DNA of 64,000 bases, taken from Terfezia claveryi (Eukaryota > Ascomycota > Pezizomycetes > Pezizales > Pezizaceae). Position numbers and translations under genes: made by a program. Of this stretch, positions 25,147 through 36,945 are shown piece by piece; within the stretch, counting starts at the first letter, position 1; each line of letters opens with the position of its first letter. The stretch is taken from contig WHUX01000119.1 of the NCBI GenBank assembly GCA_015179025.1, positions 1 through 64,000 on the forward strand, written 5' to 3'. The notes below the pieces were generated by a model that saw nothing but the letters and a program-made list of their open reading frames with translations, searched no databases and was not told the origin of the DNA.

Positions 25147-26440
25147 ATGTCTTCTTCTGGGTAGACTCACTCGACCATTTACTATCGCAGAAGGAGAATT
25201 ATAGACGAGATTCAAGGAAATATGATCAGTGAGAGTATTGTCAACACCCAGTTTGAAGGAGCAGTCAAATCTATATCGGTAGACCAAATTAGTGGAGATT
25301 TCTGAAGGGAATAGCATGATTAACAGAGAAACAGGAGAAAAGTTGGAGCACTTGCAGCAGCTCAGATGATGTTGATCACACAAGCCACAGATCCGAACTA
25401 GTAGCATGGGGAGTTTCTCGTGACGAGCTAAACAAGAGCTACAAATAGACGAGTTAGATAGATTGGGCTCTGTGTATACTGTTGCTCTTCGAAGACGTGA
25501 TTACAATCTTCTGATGGAAAAATATTGGAGCCCAGAATGACAATACTTATGGGCGAGCTCTATCCTCTTAGCTATCTATCGAATTCGCCCGACTATGTTC
25601 CTTGTAGCACAACTATTATCATTTGATTGTGGATAGATTTAGTTGATGATATTATGCCATTGATTAGGACCGAAATCGCTGCTCGAAAAAAATGCCAAGA
25701 ACAAGAAGGAGACTAGGCAATAGCAGAAGACATTCGGTAGGTGCTTCAGAATGCTAACCTACCATTATTGCTCGAACCACATCAGAAGAAATACCATCCA
25801 GCCTATACTGCAATGTTAAGATCATTGGCAGATCGAATGGGTCAGGACAACCTCTTGAATTCTTTGGAAAATGCGGAAGCTAGGGAAAGAGAGAACCAAA
25901 GTTAAGAGGTAGCAGAAGCGGCATTGACTTCTGTACCACGAATCCCTGCGCACATCGGTAGTAATACCACCCAATCTGTACCTCGACAAGGCAAAGTACA
26001 TGATAAGAGGGCACAGACAACTCGTGATGTGGCCAACTCGTAAGCACTAAAGAGCATCCCCACAAGAGCGACTCCCGCCTACAAGCGAATGCGATAGAGG
26101 AAGCAAATGAAGAGGACTGCGATTTTGAAGTGCTGAGGCTATTGGACCATTCAACACAAGAAGACGTTGATACTATAACTCAGAAACTCTCAATGATCTA
26201 CTCGTAGTAGGTAAGGTTCGAGATATGCTGACAGCACCGAACGCTCACAATGAGAATGAAGAGGAAGATGAGCCATGGGTTCCGCCTGCTCATATAATAC
26301 GCAGGCTACAAATGCTCATGAGCGGAATGAAGATGAAGGTAGTCCGGTGATAAGAGAGATGTCCCCAATAATGAAAAAAGCACCGAAATCTTCCTTGATA
26401 GTGACATGAAGATGAGGAGGAAGAGGAGGACGATGAGTAG
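25147..26440 (+). pseudogene. Extra ORF downstream of pol in family A, unknown function
   Basis: A plus-strand coding region of about 430 codons lies between integrase and the 3' LTR. It starts MSSSG-THSTIYYRRRRII at 25147, keeps a coding look (PDYVPCSTT, LVDDIMPLIRTEIAARKKC, YHPAYTAMLRSLADRMGQ) and ends in an acidic run DEEEEEDDE with a stop at 26438-26440. At least six stops and two frame changes break it. The position is that of an env-like or accessory ORF, but no signal peptide or membrane helix is visible, so an envelope role is not supported. I do not recognise it. Confidence 0.5.
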
Positions 26441-26700
26441 GGTTTTTTTTGTTTAATATTTTGGTTTTTTCTTTTTTGGGGTAAATTATCTTTTCTTTGG
26501 TTAGGAATATAGGGATTTTTTTTTGGGGATATTGATGGTGTTTTTTATTTCATATGGATGTATTTTTTTGGGGATTATATGGTTTTTTTTATGAGTCATG
26601 GTATGTTCGGTTAAATTGTTTTTTTTTTAGTATTTATTTATTTTTTGGGTTGGATTTTGTTAGGTTGACGAGGACGTCAACTCTTGTTAGGGGGGTTGGA
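26441..26700 (+). other. T/G-rich 3' untranslated region and polypurine tract of family A
   Basis: Long T and G runs lead to GTTAGGGGGGTTGGA immediately before the 3' LTR at 26701. The G run is in the place of the polypurine tract. Confidence 0.55.
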
Positions 26701-27477
26701 TGTGGTGGGGAATAAGGAAGAGTAGGGAAAAGTTTAATTTTTTGAGTTTTTTTAGTTTTTTTTATTATTTTATTTTTATTATTTATTTTATGGGTTTTCA
26801 TTTGTCAAGTGATTTAGTTAGTTAAATGAATGGCATTGTTTTTAGTGATTTGCTTGTTAATGCTGACACCCGAACAGATTGTTTGAGTGTCAAATTATAG
26901 AGGCTGATATGCTAGATAAGCAAGAGAATTGACAGTCGAACAGAGTTGTTCGGGTGTTAAATAAGCAAGAGATTTGAGAGTCGAACAGAGTTGTTCGGGT
27001 GTCAAATAAGCAAGAGATTTGACAGTCAAACAGAGTTGTTCGGGTGTCAAATAAGCAAGAGATTTGACAGTCGAACAGAGTTGTTCGGGTGTCAAATAAG
27101 GTGAAGAGAAATGACAGTCGAACAGAATTGTTCAGGTATCAGAATAAGGGAAAGGTGAAGAAATGACAGTCGAACAAGCTTGTTCGGGTGTTAAGAGATA
27201 TGGGTGTCAGTATGATGGTTAGTTCGAGGCAGAATTATGCAAAAGTTAGTCTTGTTAGTTGATAATGATGTTATTATGACGGAAAGCAGAAGGATACAGT
27301 TGTTATGGTATTTTTATGGAAAAAATTGAAGAGAGCGAGAAGAACAGCAATTTTGTGATGTATGATTCTACTTTTGTGATCTCTCTATCTTTTCTTCTTT
27401 TCTAAGTTAGCAATACTATTGAAGCTCTCATCCGATCCTTCAGTGCATATTCTTCTGTTAGGAATGAAGTACCTTTA
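26701..27477 (+). repeat. Family A 3' LTR
   Basis: 777 bp, nearly identical to 17841-18614. Differences are largely C/T and G/A. It contains the same ~43-bp array (about 26860-27205) with copies of the CGAACA/TGTTCG word. Confidence 0.85.
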
Positions 27478-28750
27478 TAACGTTGGATTATTCTGATCAA
27501 CCAGTACACTCAATATCTACCCAAGACACCACTTCTATACTCACAGTCAGATTTTGGACCTAATAAGCCCTACTCATGCCTATGAACTAGGCCAACTTCG
27601 GTAGCTATCACCAGACTATTGTTAATATCTATCTTGCTACAAATATATTAGGTCAACTGCTAGAATCAGCCATACATAAAGGACAACAAAAACAGACTAG
27701 GGCCAATGATGAAGTCACAATACTTACTAAAGACCTTCTCTCATACTAGGCTGACCTTACCTCCTACTAGAACAATCTCGCAACTGCTCAGAATGACTTA
27801 GTCAATGAAAGAAGAACTATCCAGACCCTGAATAAGGCACTAGACATAATTGGATTTCAAATAGCTCTAGCACCCTAAACATCCTAGGCACCTAAAACTC
27901 AAGATCTCCCCACCCTACCAAGGTTTAATAGCAACAGGACTTGCCTGAAAGCCTAGAAAAATTCCATTAAGATCAAACTGAATGGGGATGGTGCAAAGTT
28001 GCCTACTGTTCAGTACTAATTAGCCTATGTATATAGCCTACTGAAGAGCATAGCTTTAGACTAAGTCAAACCCTATATACTCGATGACTGCTTCAACCTC
28101 CCTGACTTTACTACTTTATTCATAATCCTTGACTACACTTTTGGAGACCGAGATCCTGTAGGTACAGCCACTCATACTCTCTGAGAACTAAAACAGAAAG
28201 GTCATGACCTCTCAGCGTATATGAGCAAATTCTCAAAGTTGGTAGTAGAGGTGGAGTAGAATGATCAGGTGAAGTGGAAACAATTCGAGGAAGGCCTCAA
28301 TATTGAGCTCAAAAAGGCCCTCTTACAATCTTCAGATGTTAAGACCCTCAACAAATACATTAATCAGGCATCTAAAATCGAGCAAAAATTGGCTAGGTTG
28401 AGAGCCCAGACCAGTGCCTCCAGTACCTATCGGCCTCCTATTAGAGCCCAGCACCCCCAGCAACAACCTCAACTCTAGAACCCTAACCCTCAGACCCAAG
28501 CTATAGCTAATAAGCCAGCCTACCTGTCTCTAGTGGCTGGTGGCACCACCCCTATAGATTTATCATTAGGAAGACTCCACCTGACCCAAGAAGAGAGGAA
28601 ATGTTGCTGCCACAATGGGTTATGCATTGCATGTAGAAAAGGGGATCACTTCATTGCAGCCTGTCCTTTGAGAAAGAAGTACTCCCTAGCTATACATATA
28701 GTGGCCAAGATCCTAGAGGAGTTGGGAAAAGCGGAGTCCCTTACCTAGTT
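27478..28750 (+). pseudogene. Family B gag of element B-4
   Basis: The plus strand continues B-4 after the family A insertion. GTTGGATTATTCTGATCAACCAGTAC matches the region after the 5' LTR in B-2 and B-1. The capsid region reads LPTLPRFNSNRT near 27910 and LKQKGHDLSAYMSKF near 28190. An open piece at 28269-28478 (WKQFEEGLNIELKKALL) is followed by 28533-28748, with LTQEERK and an intact CCHC zinc knuckle, C-IA-C-RKGD-H-FIAA-C. Fewer RIP changes than B-3, but several stops remain. Confidence 0.75.
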
Positions 28751-29312
28751 GCTGACACTAGCAAAGGACCTATTATAGGTCATTTATCTTTATTTGCATT
28801 TGCTTTGCCTGCATCTATGTCCATTGATGAATCTCACTTATTTGGTAAGTATTTTGTAGTACCAATAACTGTTAAATTCAATAGTAAAATAGTGGTAACA
28901 TCAGCTGTCATAGATTGTAGTACTTCAGGAATTGCATTCATTGATCAGACCTTGGTCAGTAAAAATTCTATACCAATCTCCAAGTTAAAAATCTCCTACC
29001 TTCTCAATATTATTGATAGCTGCCCTATCTCTTCCAGGGCTATCACTGACCTTGCATACTTGCCTAGTGCTATTGAAGACCACTCAGAAAGTCTCTTGAT
29101 GTTTGTAACCAAGCTCAAATACCCTATTGTTCTGGGGATCCCATGGCTCTGAATGCATGATATTTCTATTAACCATGGCTCTTATACCTTGAATTTCAAT
29201 AGTGGATATTGTAAGAAGCACTGTAGTGCTCCAAGGACTACCTTTAAAGGGCTATGTACTCTACCACCCCCGGTAGAAAACCTTAGCTTGATGGTTACTA
29301 AAACCTCTTTAC
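28751..29312 (+). pseudogene. Family B aspartic protease of element B-4, cut by B-1
   Basis: An open frame (28805-29152) reads SIDESHLFGKYFVVPITVKF, then VIDCSTSGIAFID and IVLGIPWL, the aspartic protease of this fungal gypsy group. Another frame continues to 29312, where it stops at the LTR of B-1. The next bases of the same gene (TAAAACCTCTCAATATCAAC) appear at 63804, 34.5 kb to the right, which defines the B-1 insertion. The last five bases, TTTAC, compare with CTTTC on the far side: an imperfect target duplication. Confidence 0.75.
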
Positions 29313-29827
29313 TGTAATAATGGCTCTAGAGACAAGGTGACTAAGAGGTACACTGGAGCAAGGGCAGGGCTAGGGTAAGACACATATATGAACACTATGT
29401 ATATAACTAAGAGAAAGCTGGGACAGGAGGCAAGGGTAAGAGGCAAGAGAGGCAGTAGGTAAGAGGCATGAGACACATAGAGGCAGTTGCTACATATGTT
29501 AGAGGAAGGCAGCTATACTATAGAGCTATTTACGAGACAAAGAGGTACACAAGGGAGGTATACAAGCACTGGGAAAGGCAAGGTCCTATATTGGATATAT
29601 AAGATATTAGATAGGGATCCAATGAGAGAGTAGAGAAACGAAGATATATATACATGATTTCAGGCCAAGGCCGTGGAAGGAATAAGCTTCCCGAAATTCC
29701 TATCTTGGAAACTAGATACAATCATCTATCGATAATACTCGAACAAGCCTATTCGAGTGTCAGAATAGCACAATACCCGAACAAGCTGTTCGAGTATTAA
29801 ATCAAGACGAAGAACACAGTTGTGACA
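29313..29827 (-). repeat. Family B 3' LTR of B-1
   Basis: In element orientation it starts TGTCACAACTGTG and ends TTATTACA. On the plus strand it is followed by CTATTCCCCCTTTA, the reversed polypurine tract. Two copies of the CGAACAAGC palindrome lie near 29735-29795. Confidence 0.85.
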
Positions 29828-31500
29828 CTATTCCCCCTTTAAGCTAGAGCTCTAATGATAGAGGCCTAGGCACAACAACTGGCAAACCACTACAGGGAAC
29901 AACAACATATGAAAACAACAACAGGACAAAAACAATAATAAGAATGCAAAGTCATGATCTCAGTAGACTGGGCAAGGCTTCCTAAAGTATCACTGGTAGA
30001 ACAGGGTGACCAAATCCTATACATTCTCTAAGTCCTTTGTAGGTTGCTAGGTAGTCTTCTCATCCTCTACTCACTTGACCTCATACTAAACTCACCCATA
30101 GTGTTTTCTGGAGTTCAGTACCTCCTCAACCTCCCACTTTTCTTCACCTGCAATCACTATGGGAGGGGGTGCAGGGTGCTTTTGCCCAAGTAAGGGGTCG
30201 TTGGCAGCTGGTTCAATCTTTGAGACGTGAACAACTGAGTAGTGTTTGATATCATTAGGGAACCTCAACTAGTAGGTGTAAGTACCCACATTTCCCTAAT
30301 ACCTTATATAGCCTCAGGAACTTATAGTCTAGCTTATGAGAAGATCGTTCTGTCTAGAAGTGCTAACTAGAGAGCCATACCTTATCTCTTAGCTAATACC
30401 TAGGGGCTGGCAACCGTGATCTATTAGTATATTCAGCTTGCCTAGCCTGCATATATCCCAGCTCGGCTTTCAGGGTAGAGTGGAGCTCTGCAATTCTAAC
30501 TGCGAGCTCCTTAGCCGGAGGGTGGATTCTTTGCCTGAGTGCTAGAGCATCCATGAATCGGGGGTGCCAACCATAATTAGCCAGGAAGAAGGAGGTTTTC
30601 AAGGACTCTAAGAACTAGTTGTTTGTAGCGAACTCGCAGGTTGCCAATAAGGACACCCAGTTATTCTGCTAGTGGTTGACATAGGCTCATAGATATTGTT
30701 CCATAATAGCATTCATCCTCTCTGACTAGCCATCAGTCTGGAAGTGGTAAGCTATTGAGAGGCTTATCTTAATTACCAAAAGCTCACAGAATGCTTTCTA
30801 GAACTCTGAGGTGAACTGAGGCCCTCGGTTGGATACAACAGATTCGGGGAGGCCATGATACCAAACACGTTAGTGAGGTAGAGATTGGCTAGCTCCGAGT
30901 AGAGCATGTATCCAGCAAGGTATAATATGCTCATTTTAGTCAACTGGTCTACCACTATAAGAATGCATTAAACCCTGAATCTTCTAGCAGCTCAGTCATG
31001 AAGTCCATAGTCAGGTATTGCAGGGCCGATCAGGATCTTTAGGGCTTCAAAGTTCCATAAGGGCATGGCGAGTAGGCTTTGACCTTCTACAGGAATAGCA
31101 GTTCCACATAACCTTTCTATATCTTTCCGCTAATTGATTAGGTATACTACCTGCTAGAGCTCTAAGGTCTTACTATCTCAGAGTGGCCATGGCTAAAGTG
31201 TCATAGTATTCCCTAATTATACTTAAACCAAGTTCCTTCTGTAGTACAGTTGGTCTAGATGGTATAGAAGGCCATCCTAAATGTATACTCAGCAGGGAAA
31301 TCTTGTGTGATGGCATTGTCTGGACTCTATTTGGCAATTATATCCTTGACCAAGGGGTCCTCCGTATGTGCCTGTCATATCTGCAGAAGGAGGTCAGCTC
31401 CAGCATCAGCATTAGCAAGGGTATTGGCTACTAGGTCGAGATTTTCAGGCTTCAGTACCACTTGATTTTGGTACTTCAGCCTTTATCCCCCCTTTAGAGA
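29828..31500 (-). pseudogene. B-1 integrase with chromodomain
   Basis: Minus-strand pol 3' end. The open piece at 30393-30602 (HPRFMDALALRQRIHPPAKEL, then RIAELHSTLKAELGYMQARQ) is the integrase C-terminal region, followed toward 30050 by the chromodomain region described for B-2. Piece 30773-30955 belongs to the integrase core. Integration of cDNA is the family role. Stops and shifts between the pieces show that it is inactive. Confidence 0.7.
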
Positions 31501-32287
31501 GGTCTCCTGATCTCCTAGTCAGTGCATCCGGCTACCCCAGTCTTTCCAGGCCGATGCCTAATCTTGAAGTTAAAATGGATAAGAATTCCGAGCACCTAGC
31601 CTAGCGGCAATTTAGCAACTTGGTGGTTGTGAAGTATTCCAGGTTCTTGTGGTTAGAGAGAACCTCAATAACCCCTTTTGCAATTCTAGGTATAGTCTCC
31701 ATTCCTTAAACGCCTTTATAATAGCCATTAATTCTTTATCATAGATTTCATAATTACACTCTGCGGTAGAGTACTTTTTGGAGAAATAGGCTACAGGGTA
31801 GAGAATACCATTAACGTACTGGGACAGGATTCCAGCAGAGATATAGTCGGAGGCATCTATTTCCATGATACATTCGCTATTAGAGTCAAAGTGGGCCAGG
31901 ATTGGGGCTCAGTAAAAGGCTTCCTTAAGCTTCTCGAAGGTAGACTGGGCTTCTGGACTCTACTGGAAGCGTTGGCCTCTTTCCATGCTCTTGGTCTTGG
32001 TTAGTACTATCAGTGGTGCCACGATCTTCAAATATCTCAAAATGAACCGGCGATAGAAGTTAGCAAAACTTAGGAAGGCCTGAATATCCTTGAGATTCAC
32101 AGGGGTTTTCCATTCTTGGATTGCAGTGACTTTGGCAGGGTCTATTCTAATGCCTTCTATAGTTATGATCAAGCCCAGGTACTTTACCTCTTGGACATGA
32201 AAGTTACATTTTTCCAGCTTCAGGTATAACTCAGCTTGCTCCAACTTCTCCAGTACTTGTCGGATGTGGATCTTGTATTATACTAGG
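31500..32287 (-). pseudogene. B-1 RNase H and 3' part of reverse transcriptase
   Basis: The open piece 31612-31866 begins [16 protein letters not shown] and continues [11 protein letters not shown], with [15 protein letters not shown]: the first blocks of gypsy RNase H (D-A-S--G--L-Q; K-Y-S--E-NY-I-DKE-LAI). Piece 31960-32244 gives the thumb/connection region (LKLEKCNFHVQEVKYLG, PVNLKDIQAFLSFANFYRRF). The frame ends at CTAGG (32283-32287), immediately before the B-2 LTR, and resumes at 60736. Confidence 0.8.
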
Positions 32288-32853
32288 TGTAACGAGAGCT
32301 TTGAGGGACAAGGCAACTAAGGGGTATACCGGGGCAGTAGCAAGAGGGAATTGCACACGTAAAAGCATTACATATATGATCTGGTGAAAGACTAAAGTAA
32401 GATACATATAGGAATACTATATGTGTGACCAGGGGAAGGCTGAGACAGGAAGCAAGGGCAAGAGGTAAGAGAGGCAGAGAGCAAGAGACATGAGACACAT
32501 GGAGGCAGTTGCCACATATGTCAAGGGAGGCAGCTGTACTGCAGAGTTATTTGTGCGAGACAAAGGTGTGCACAAAAGAGGTGTATAAGTGCTGGGAAAA
32601 GCAAGGTCCTGTATTAGGCATACAAGATATTGGATGGGGATCCAACAAGAGGGCAGAGAAACGAAAATATATCTATATAATTCTAGGCCAAGGCCATGGA
32701 AGGAATAAGCTTCTTGAGATTCCTATCTCAAAAGATAAGATAACAATCACCTATCAATGACACCTAAACAAGCCTATTCGAGTGTCAAAACAGCACGACA
32801 CCCGAACAAGCATATTCAAGTATCAAATCGAGACTAAAAACATAGTTGTGATA
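32288..32853 (-). repeat. Family B 3' LTR of B-2
   Basis: 566 bp, TGTAACGAG at the plus-strand left end, then the reversed polypurine tract CTATCCCCCCTTTAG at 32854. Two palindrome copies lie near 32757-32830. Confidence 0.85.
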
Positions 32854-34339
32854 CTATCCCCCCTTTAGGCTAGAGCTCCCGTAACGGGAGCCTGGGTACA
32901 GCAACTAGCGAATAATACAGAAAACAACAAGTGTGATAACGAGGACTCTAACCCCAACTCCAAACAACAACAAGAACATAAACAACAACAAGAATGTAAA
33001 GTCACGACCTCAGTTGACTAGGCAAGGCTTCCTGAGGTATCGCTAGTGGAACAGGGTAACTAAATCCTACACATTCTCCAAGTTCTGTGCAGGTTGCTAA
33101 GTAGCCTCCTTATCCCCCAGCCATTTGACCTTATACTACAAACACCCATACCTCTTCTGTGAGTCTAGTACCTCCTCAACTTCCCATTCCTCCTCACCTT
33201 CGATAACTACAGGAGGGGGTGGGGGGTGTTTCTGTCCTAGAAGAGGGTCCTCTATAGCAGGCTTGATCTCAGAGATATGGACAACTAGGTGGCATTTGAT
33301 GTCCTTGGGGAACCTTAGTCGATAGGCATAAGTATCCATAGTGGCTAACATCTCGAATAGACACAAGAACTTGTGGTTAAGTATGTGAGATAGCCGCTCT
33401 ATCCAGAAGTGCTGGCTGGAGAACTATACCTTGTCCCCTAGCTGGTATCTGGGGGCTAGCAGCTATAATCTATTGGCATATTCAGCTTGCCTAGCTTGTG
33501 TATATCACAGCTTGGCTTCTAGGGTACAGTGGAGTTTAGTGATCTCAACCATGAACTTCTTAGCTGGAGGGTGGGCTTTTCACAGAGGCATCAGGGCATC
33601 TACAAACTGGGGGTGCCAACTATAGTTAGTTAGGAATGGTGAGGTTTTAGAGGATTCCGAGATCTGGTTGTTTGTGGCAAACTCGCAGGTAGCCAGTAAC
33701 AAAACCTACTTATCCTGCTGGTAATTAACAATGGCCCGCAAATATTGCTCCATAATAGTATTTATCCTCTACAATTGGCCGTCTGTCTGGTAGTAATATA
33801 CTGTAAACAAATATACTTTAACTTCTAGAAGCTCACAGGAGGCTCTCCAAAAGCCTAAGGTAAACTGAGGGCTACAGTAGAACACAATAAATTAAGGGAG
33901 CCTGTGATACCAGAACACATTATTGAGGTAGAGGTTGGCCAGCTCCTAAGCAGAACAAGTGTCCCGACAAGGTACGACATGCCTCATTTTTGTCAACCAG
34001 TCCACTACTATTAGGATAGCATTGAATCCCAAGTCTTCTGGCAATTCCATTATGAAATCTATGGTCAGGTACAGACACGGCCAATTAAGGATATCTAGGG
34101 GCTTCAGAGTACTATATGGGGTATGGTGGACAGGCTTAGCCTGTTTGCATATATGGCAATTCTATATGTACCACTCTACATTCGACTTCTACTAGTTAAT
34201 CCAGATATAATCCCTAGACAGAAGTTCTAACATCTTGGCTACTCCAAGGTAACTTGCCACCAAGGTATCTTAGTGCTCCTCTATCAGCCTCAGCCTTAAC
34301 CCTCCTCCTTCTAGTATACAGAGTTGTTTGCAGTGGTAT
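32854..34339 (-). pseudogene. B-2 integrase C-terminal part and chromodomain
   Basis: The open piece 33136-33366 reads ATMDTYAYRLRFPKDIK, then HVVHISEIKPA-like text, a proline run and WEVEEVLDSQKRYG. Continuing frames give YKVKWLG and ATWQPAQNLENV-like text (one stop), which is a chromodomain (aromatic cage residues Y, W). Chromodomains of this element class are thought to bind methylated histone H3 and bias insertion into heterochromatin. The integrase is cut at 34339 by element C. Confidence 0.75.
34335..34339. repeat. Target-site duplication of element C, left (GGTAT)
   Basis: GGTAT directly before the left LTR. The identical 5-mer is at 43968-43972 directly after the right LTR. Confidence 0.9.
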
Positions 34340-34946
34340 TGTAAGTGTGTATAATAGGGACTGGAGAATCAGATTAGATTAGATAAGATAATCTAATCTA
34401 ATCAGATAATCTCAAGCTAGTAATGTATACTACAAAGTAGATTACTAATAGTGTATTATTAATCCTCACTATTAAAGTTATTACTAGTAGCATAAGATTA
34501 CTGTAATAGGTAAAGTAGTATAGGAGTGCCAAAGGCACTTAGAATATAACCAGTGGAACTTCTATATTGATTGTACTCTAACTATCTTCTGATACTAAAC
34601 TACTCCTTCAACTGAAGGGAAATCAAGGGGTTTATAACAGTCCCCTAGTGTGGCAGTGCTAGGGCAGTACTGAGGCAGTGCACTATCATCTGACCTATAC
34701 ATGATTTGAAATCAATATAATAGAAGGTTCTAGATAGTACTTCTAAATACTATCTAGTACAAATTAGGTTAAGTCTTTCCTAGACTTTTACATATGAAAG
34801 CATGTGATAACATGTGAAATATTAGCAAGGCAGATAGCACACAATGTTGTGTGTTTTGAGATGCTTGCTGAGTAAGAAAATACATAAAAAATACATTTGT
34901 AAGGGAGAGGGTTAGTCATAAGAGATAAGTAAGCCACTTCCTTACA
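34340..34946 (-). repeat. Family C 3' LTR
   Basis: 607 bp. It holds a perfect hairpin: arms GATTAGATTAGAT (34372-34384) and ATCTAATCTAATC (34391-34403) with a 6-base loop. AACAGGAAGGCA next to it on the minus strand is a plausible polypurine tract. Confidence 0.9.
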
Positions 34947-35099
34947 TGCCTTCCTGTTTAGATAAAAACTCCATCCTAAGAAATAAACAGGGAAATAGAT
35001 TTATGCACATTAGTTGTTAACATTCAATCCATAATACCTATTGTTCCTATTCCTGTAGGAAGTACTACCTTCTGCTCCTGTATCATACCTGATATTATT

Positions 35100-35620
35100 A
35101 TACCCCTACTTGAAATCCTTAACAATAGCAATGTCATCAAAATACTGACCAATTACCTCTTGAGGTTGCTTTTCCAAAAAGAAATGTCTAAGCATCATTT
35201 GGGGTAAGTCTATCTCTTTCCCTTTGCCTTTGTCAATCTTAACTGCATTGGATGAGACAGGGGGAGCAAGAACTCTTTCTCTTTCTTGATTAATCATATC
35301 CAAAGTCTCTTTTCTTGTCTTACTCTTTCCAAGCTTATAGTCACCAACCTTCCTCTTTCTATAAGTTGCTTGCTTACTACCAGTCAACCAGAATTGCTTT
35401 TTCAATGACTCATCAACACCATCAGCATATACCCACTCATTAAACTTATGAGGCTATCCCTTCCATTTCACCAAGTACTGAAGCTTTCCTGTTTTAGGTT
35501 GGGATCTAAATTCCAAAATTCTTTCTACCTCATACCTATCTTCCTTAACTGGTCCTGGCTGTTCCAGGGTTCTGGAAGGGAATAGTTGTATTAGATTAGG
35601 GAAGAAGGGTTTAAGAAGTG
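35100..35620 (-). pseudogene. Family C chromodomain and pol C-terminal tail
   Basis: After the integrase the minus-strand frame reads YEVERILEFR near 35540, then LQYLVKWKG and, after a stop in place of a tryptophan (TGG to TAG), PHKFNEWVYADG. This is a canonical chromodomain (Y, W and W/Y cage). A basic tail (35106-35405) with RKRKVGDYKLGKSKTRKE and GKGKEID follows. It would recognise methylated histone tails at target sites. Confidence 0.8.
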
Positions 35621-35798
35621 AGGTGTGGAAGGAATTGTTAATATTGTTGATATTGTTGAGGTCAGGGAAGTCAGTGAAGTTAAGTTTAGCATTTTGACTC
35701 CATCGTAAATAACTGGTAATAGTGAAGGGGCCTATCTATTTAGGGGATAGTTTGGAAGAGTGGTACCTTGCTGGGAGGTTCTTTGTTGATAGCATCAC

Positions 35799-36780
35799 CT
35801 AATCATTAACTTGGTAATTAGGAGAGGCTCTTCTGTGTTTGTTAGCTTGCTGAATTTGGTTCCTTTTTGCTTTAGTAAGGTTTTCAGCAACTTGGTAGAA
35901 TCTGGTTGTAGGGTTTGAATAGGTAGGTATAGGGTGAGGCAGGATAGGTGGTGACAGATTAGGCTGGTATCCTAGCTTGGTAAAGAAAGATGACAACCCT
36001 TTTGTAGCACTAACTCTTGCATTCACCTCTGTTTGAACAGAAGGTATGGCCTGTACCCAATTTATCCCTTGTTCCAGCTTCTTAACTACAAACATAGGAA
36101 TAATTGTCCTATTCTTTCTTTCACTAATCCCATCTGTCTGGAGGTGATAGGTGGAAGATACTTTATGCAAAATTCCATTCTTCTGCATCCAATCTTGAAA
36201 TATAGTAGACATAAACCAAAGGATCTTAATCAGAAACTATTTCATAAGGAAATCCTACATTAGGCTTAATGAATCTTTCAAAGATATTAATAACACTTAA
36301 TGTGTTAACATTGTCTGCAACAGGTAACAAGAATGTAAAATCAGAATGCCTGTTAGTCATAACTAATAACTTATAAAATAACAACATGTAGGGCTTATCA
36401 TCTTTAGGAGTTCTATAACCAAGAGTAAATTCAGTACATGAAATCATAACAGGTTCCATACTAAGAAAATCCATAGCCATACTTTCTCATGGCCTAGTTG
36501 GTACATTCAAGGGTGTCAGGAATCTAGGGGGGTTTTGTGTGGATCCTTTGGTGATTTGGCAGGTTTCATAGCTCCTCACAAACTGTTCAACCTGCTTATA
36601 AAAATCCTGAAAGATGTACTTATTGGTAAGCTCTTCTGGTGTTTTTGCTAAGCCTCCATGTCCAGTAGTGACATGAGCTTGTTGGATAAGGGCTTCAGAG
36701 GCAGGATTACCTTTAAATTGCAGTCTTTTGGGAATAACCATTTTCCAAACAAAATTCTTTAGCAAGTACATAAATCTATC
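35799..36780 (-). pseudogene. Family C integrase
   Basis: Three consecutive minus-strand pieces. 36487-36771 holds the HHCC zinc-binding domain (AHVTTGHGGLAKTPEEL, then CQITKGS). 36226-36480 holds the start of the catalytic core (MAMDFLSMEP in the D-W/F-I-P position, LVMTNRHSDFTFLLP). 35799-36212 holds the rest (FQDWMQKNGILHKVSSTYHL, then TDGISERKNRT, with the catalytic glutamate in the Q-T-D-G-x-x-E-R motif). Stops lie only between the pieces, at TAG/TGA codons, so few changes separate it from an open frame. Confidence 0.85.
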
Positions 36781-36945
36781 TTACACTCTTACTGTAGGCA
36801 CTTGTTTTCCCTTTTTCACTCTTAAGTACAGTGGTCCAAACCCTGTATCTTTTTCCATCTCTTCTCCATAATGCCATTTCAACTCATGATCTTTTATCCA
36901 TTCTGCAATTACCAAATCTGGTTCCATGCTTTTTTCCTCATTGTT

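Larger units (their letters stand above)
17841..27477 (+). mobile_element. Family A Ty3/gypsy retrotransposon, full length, 9.6 kb
   Basis: It is bounded by near-identical direct LTRs (17841-18614 and 26701-27477), both beginning TGTGGTGGGG and ending CCTTCA/CCTTTA. Inside, on the plus strand, are gag, protease, reverse transcriptase, RNase H, integrase and an extra ORF. It inserted just after the B-4 5' LTR, splitting the primer-binding region (left CTATGT, right TAACGTTGG). A clean 5-bp target duplication is not visible. All reading frames have stops or shifts, so it is a defective copy. Confidence 0.85.

Noticed and set aside
25147..26440. Envelope gene in family A
   Set aside because: Position fits, but no signal peptide, transmembrane helix or cleavage site is visible. 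Kept as an unknown ORF.
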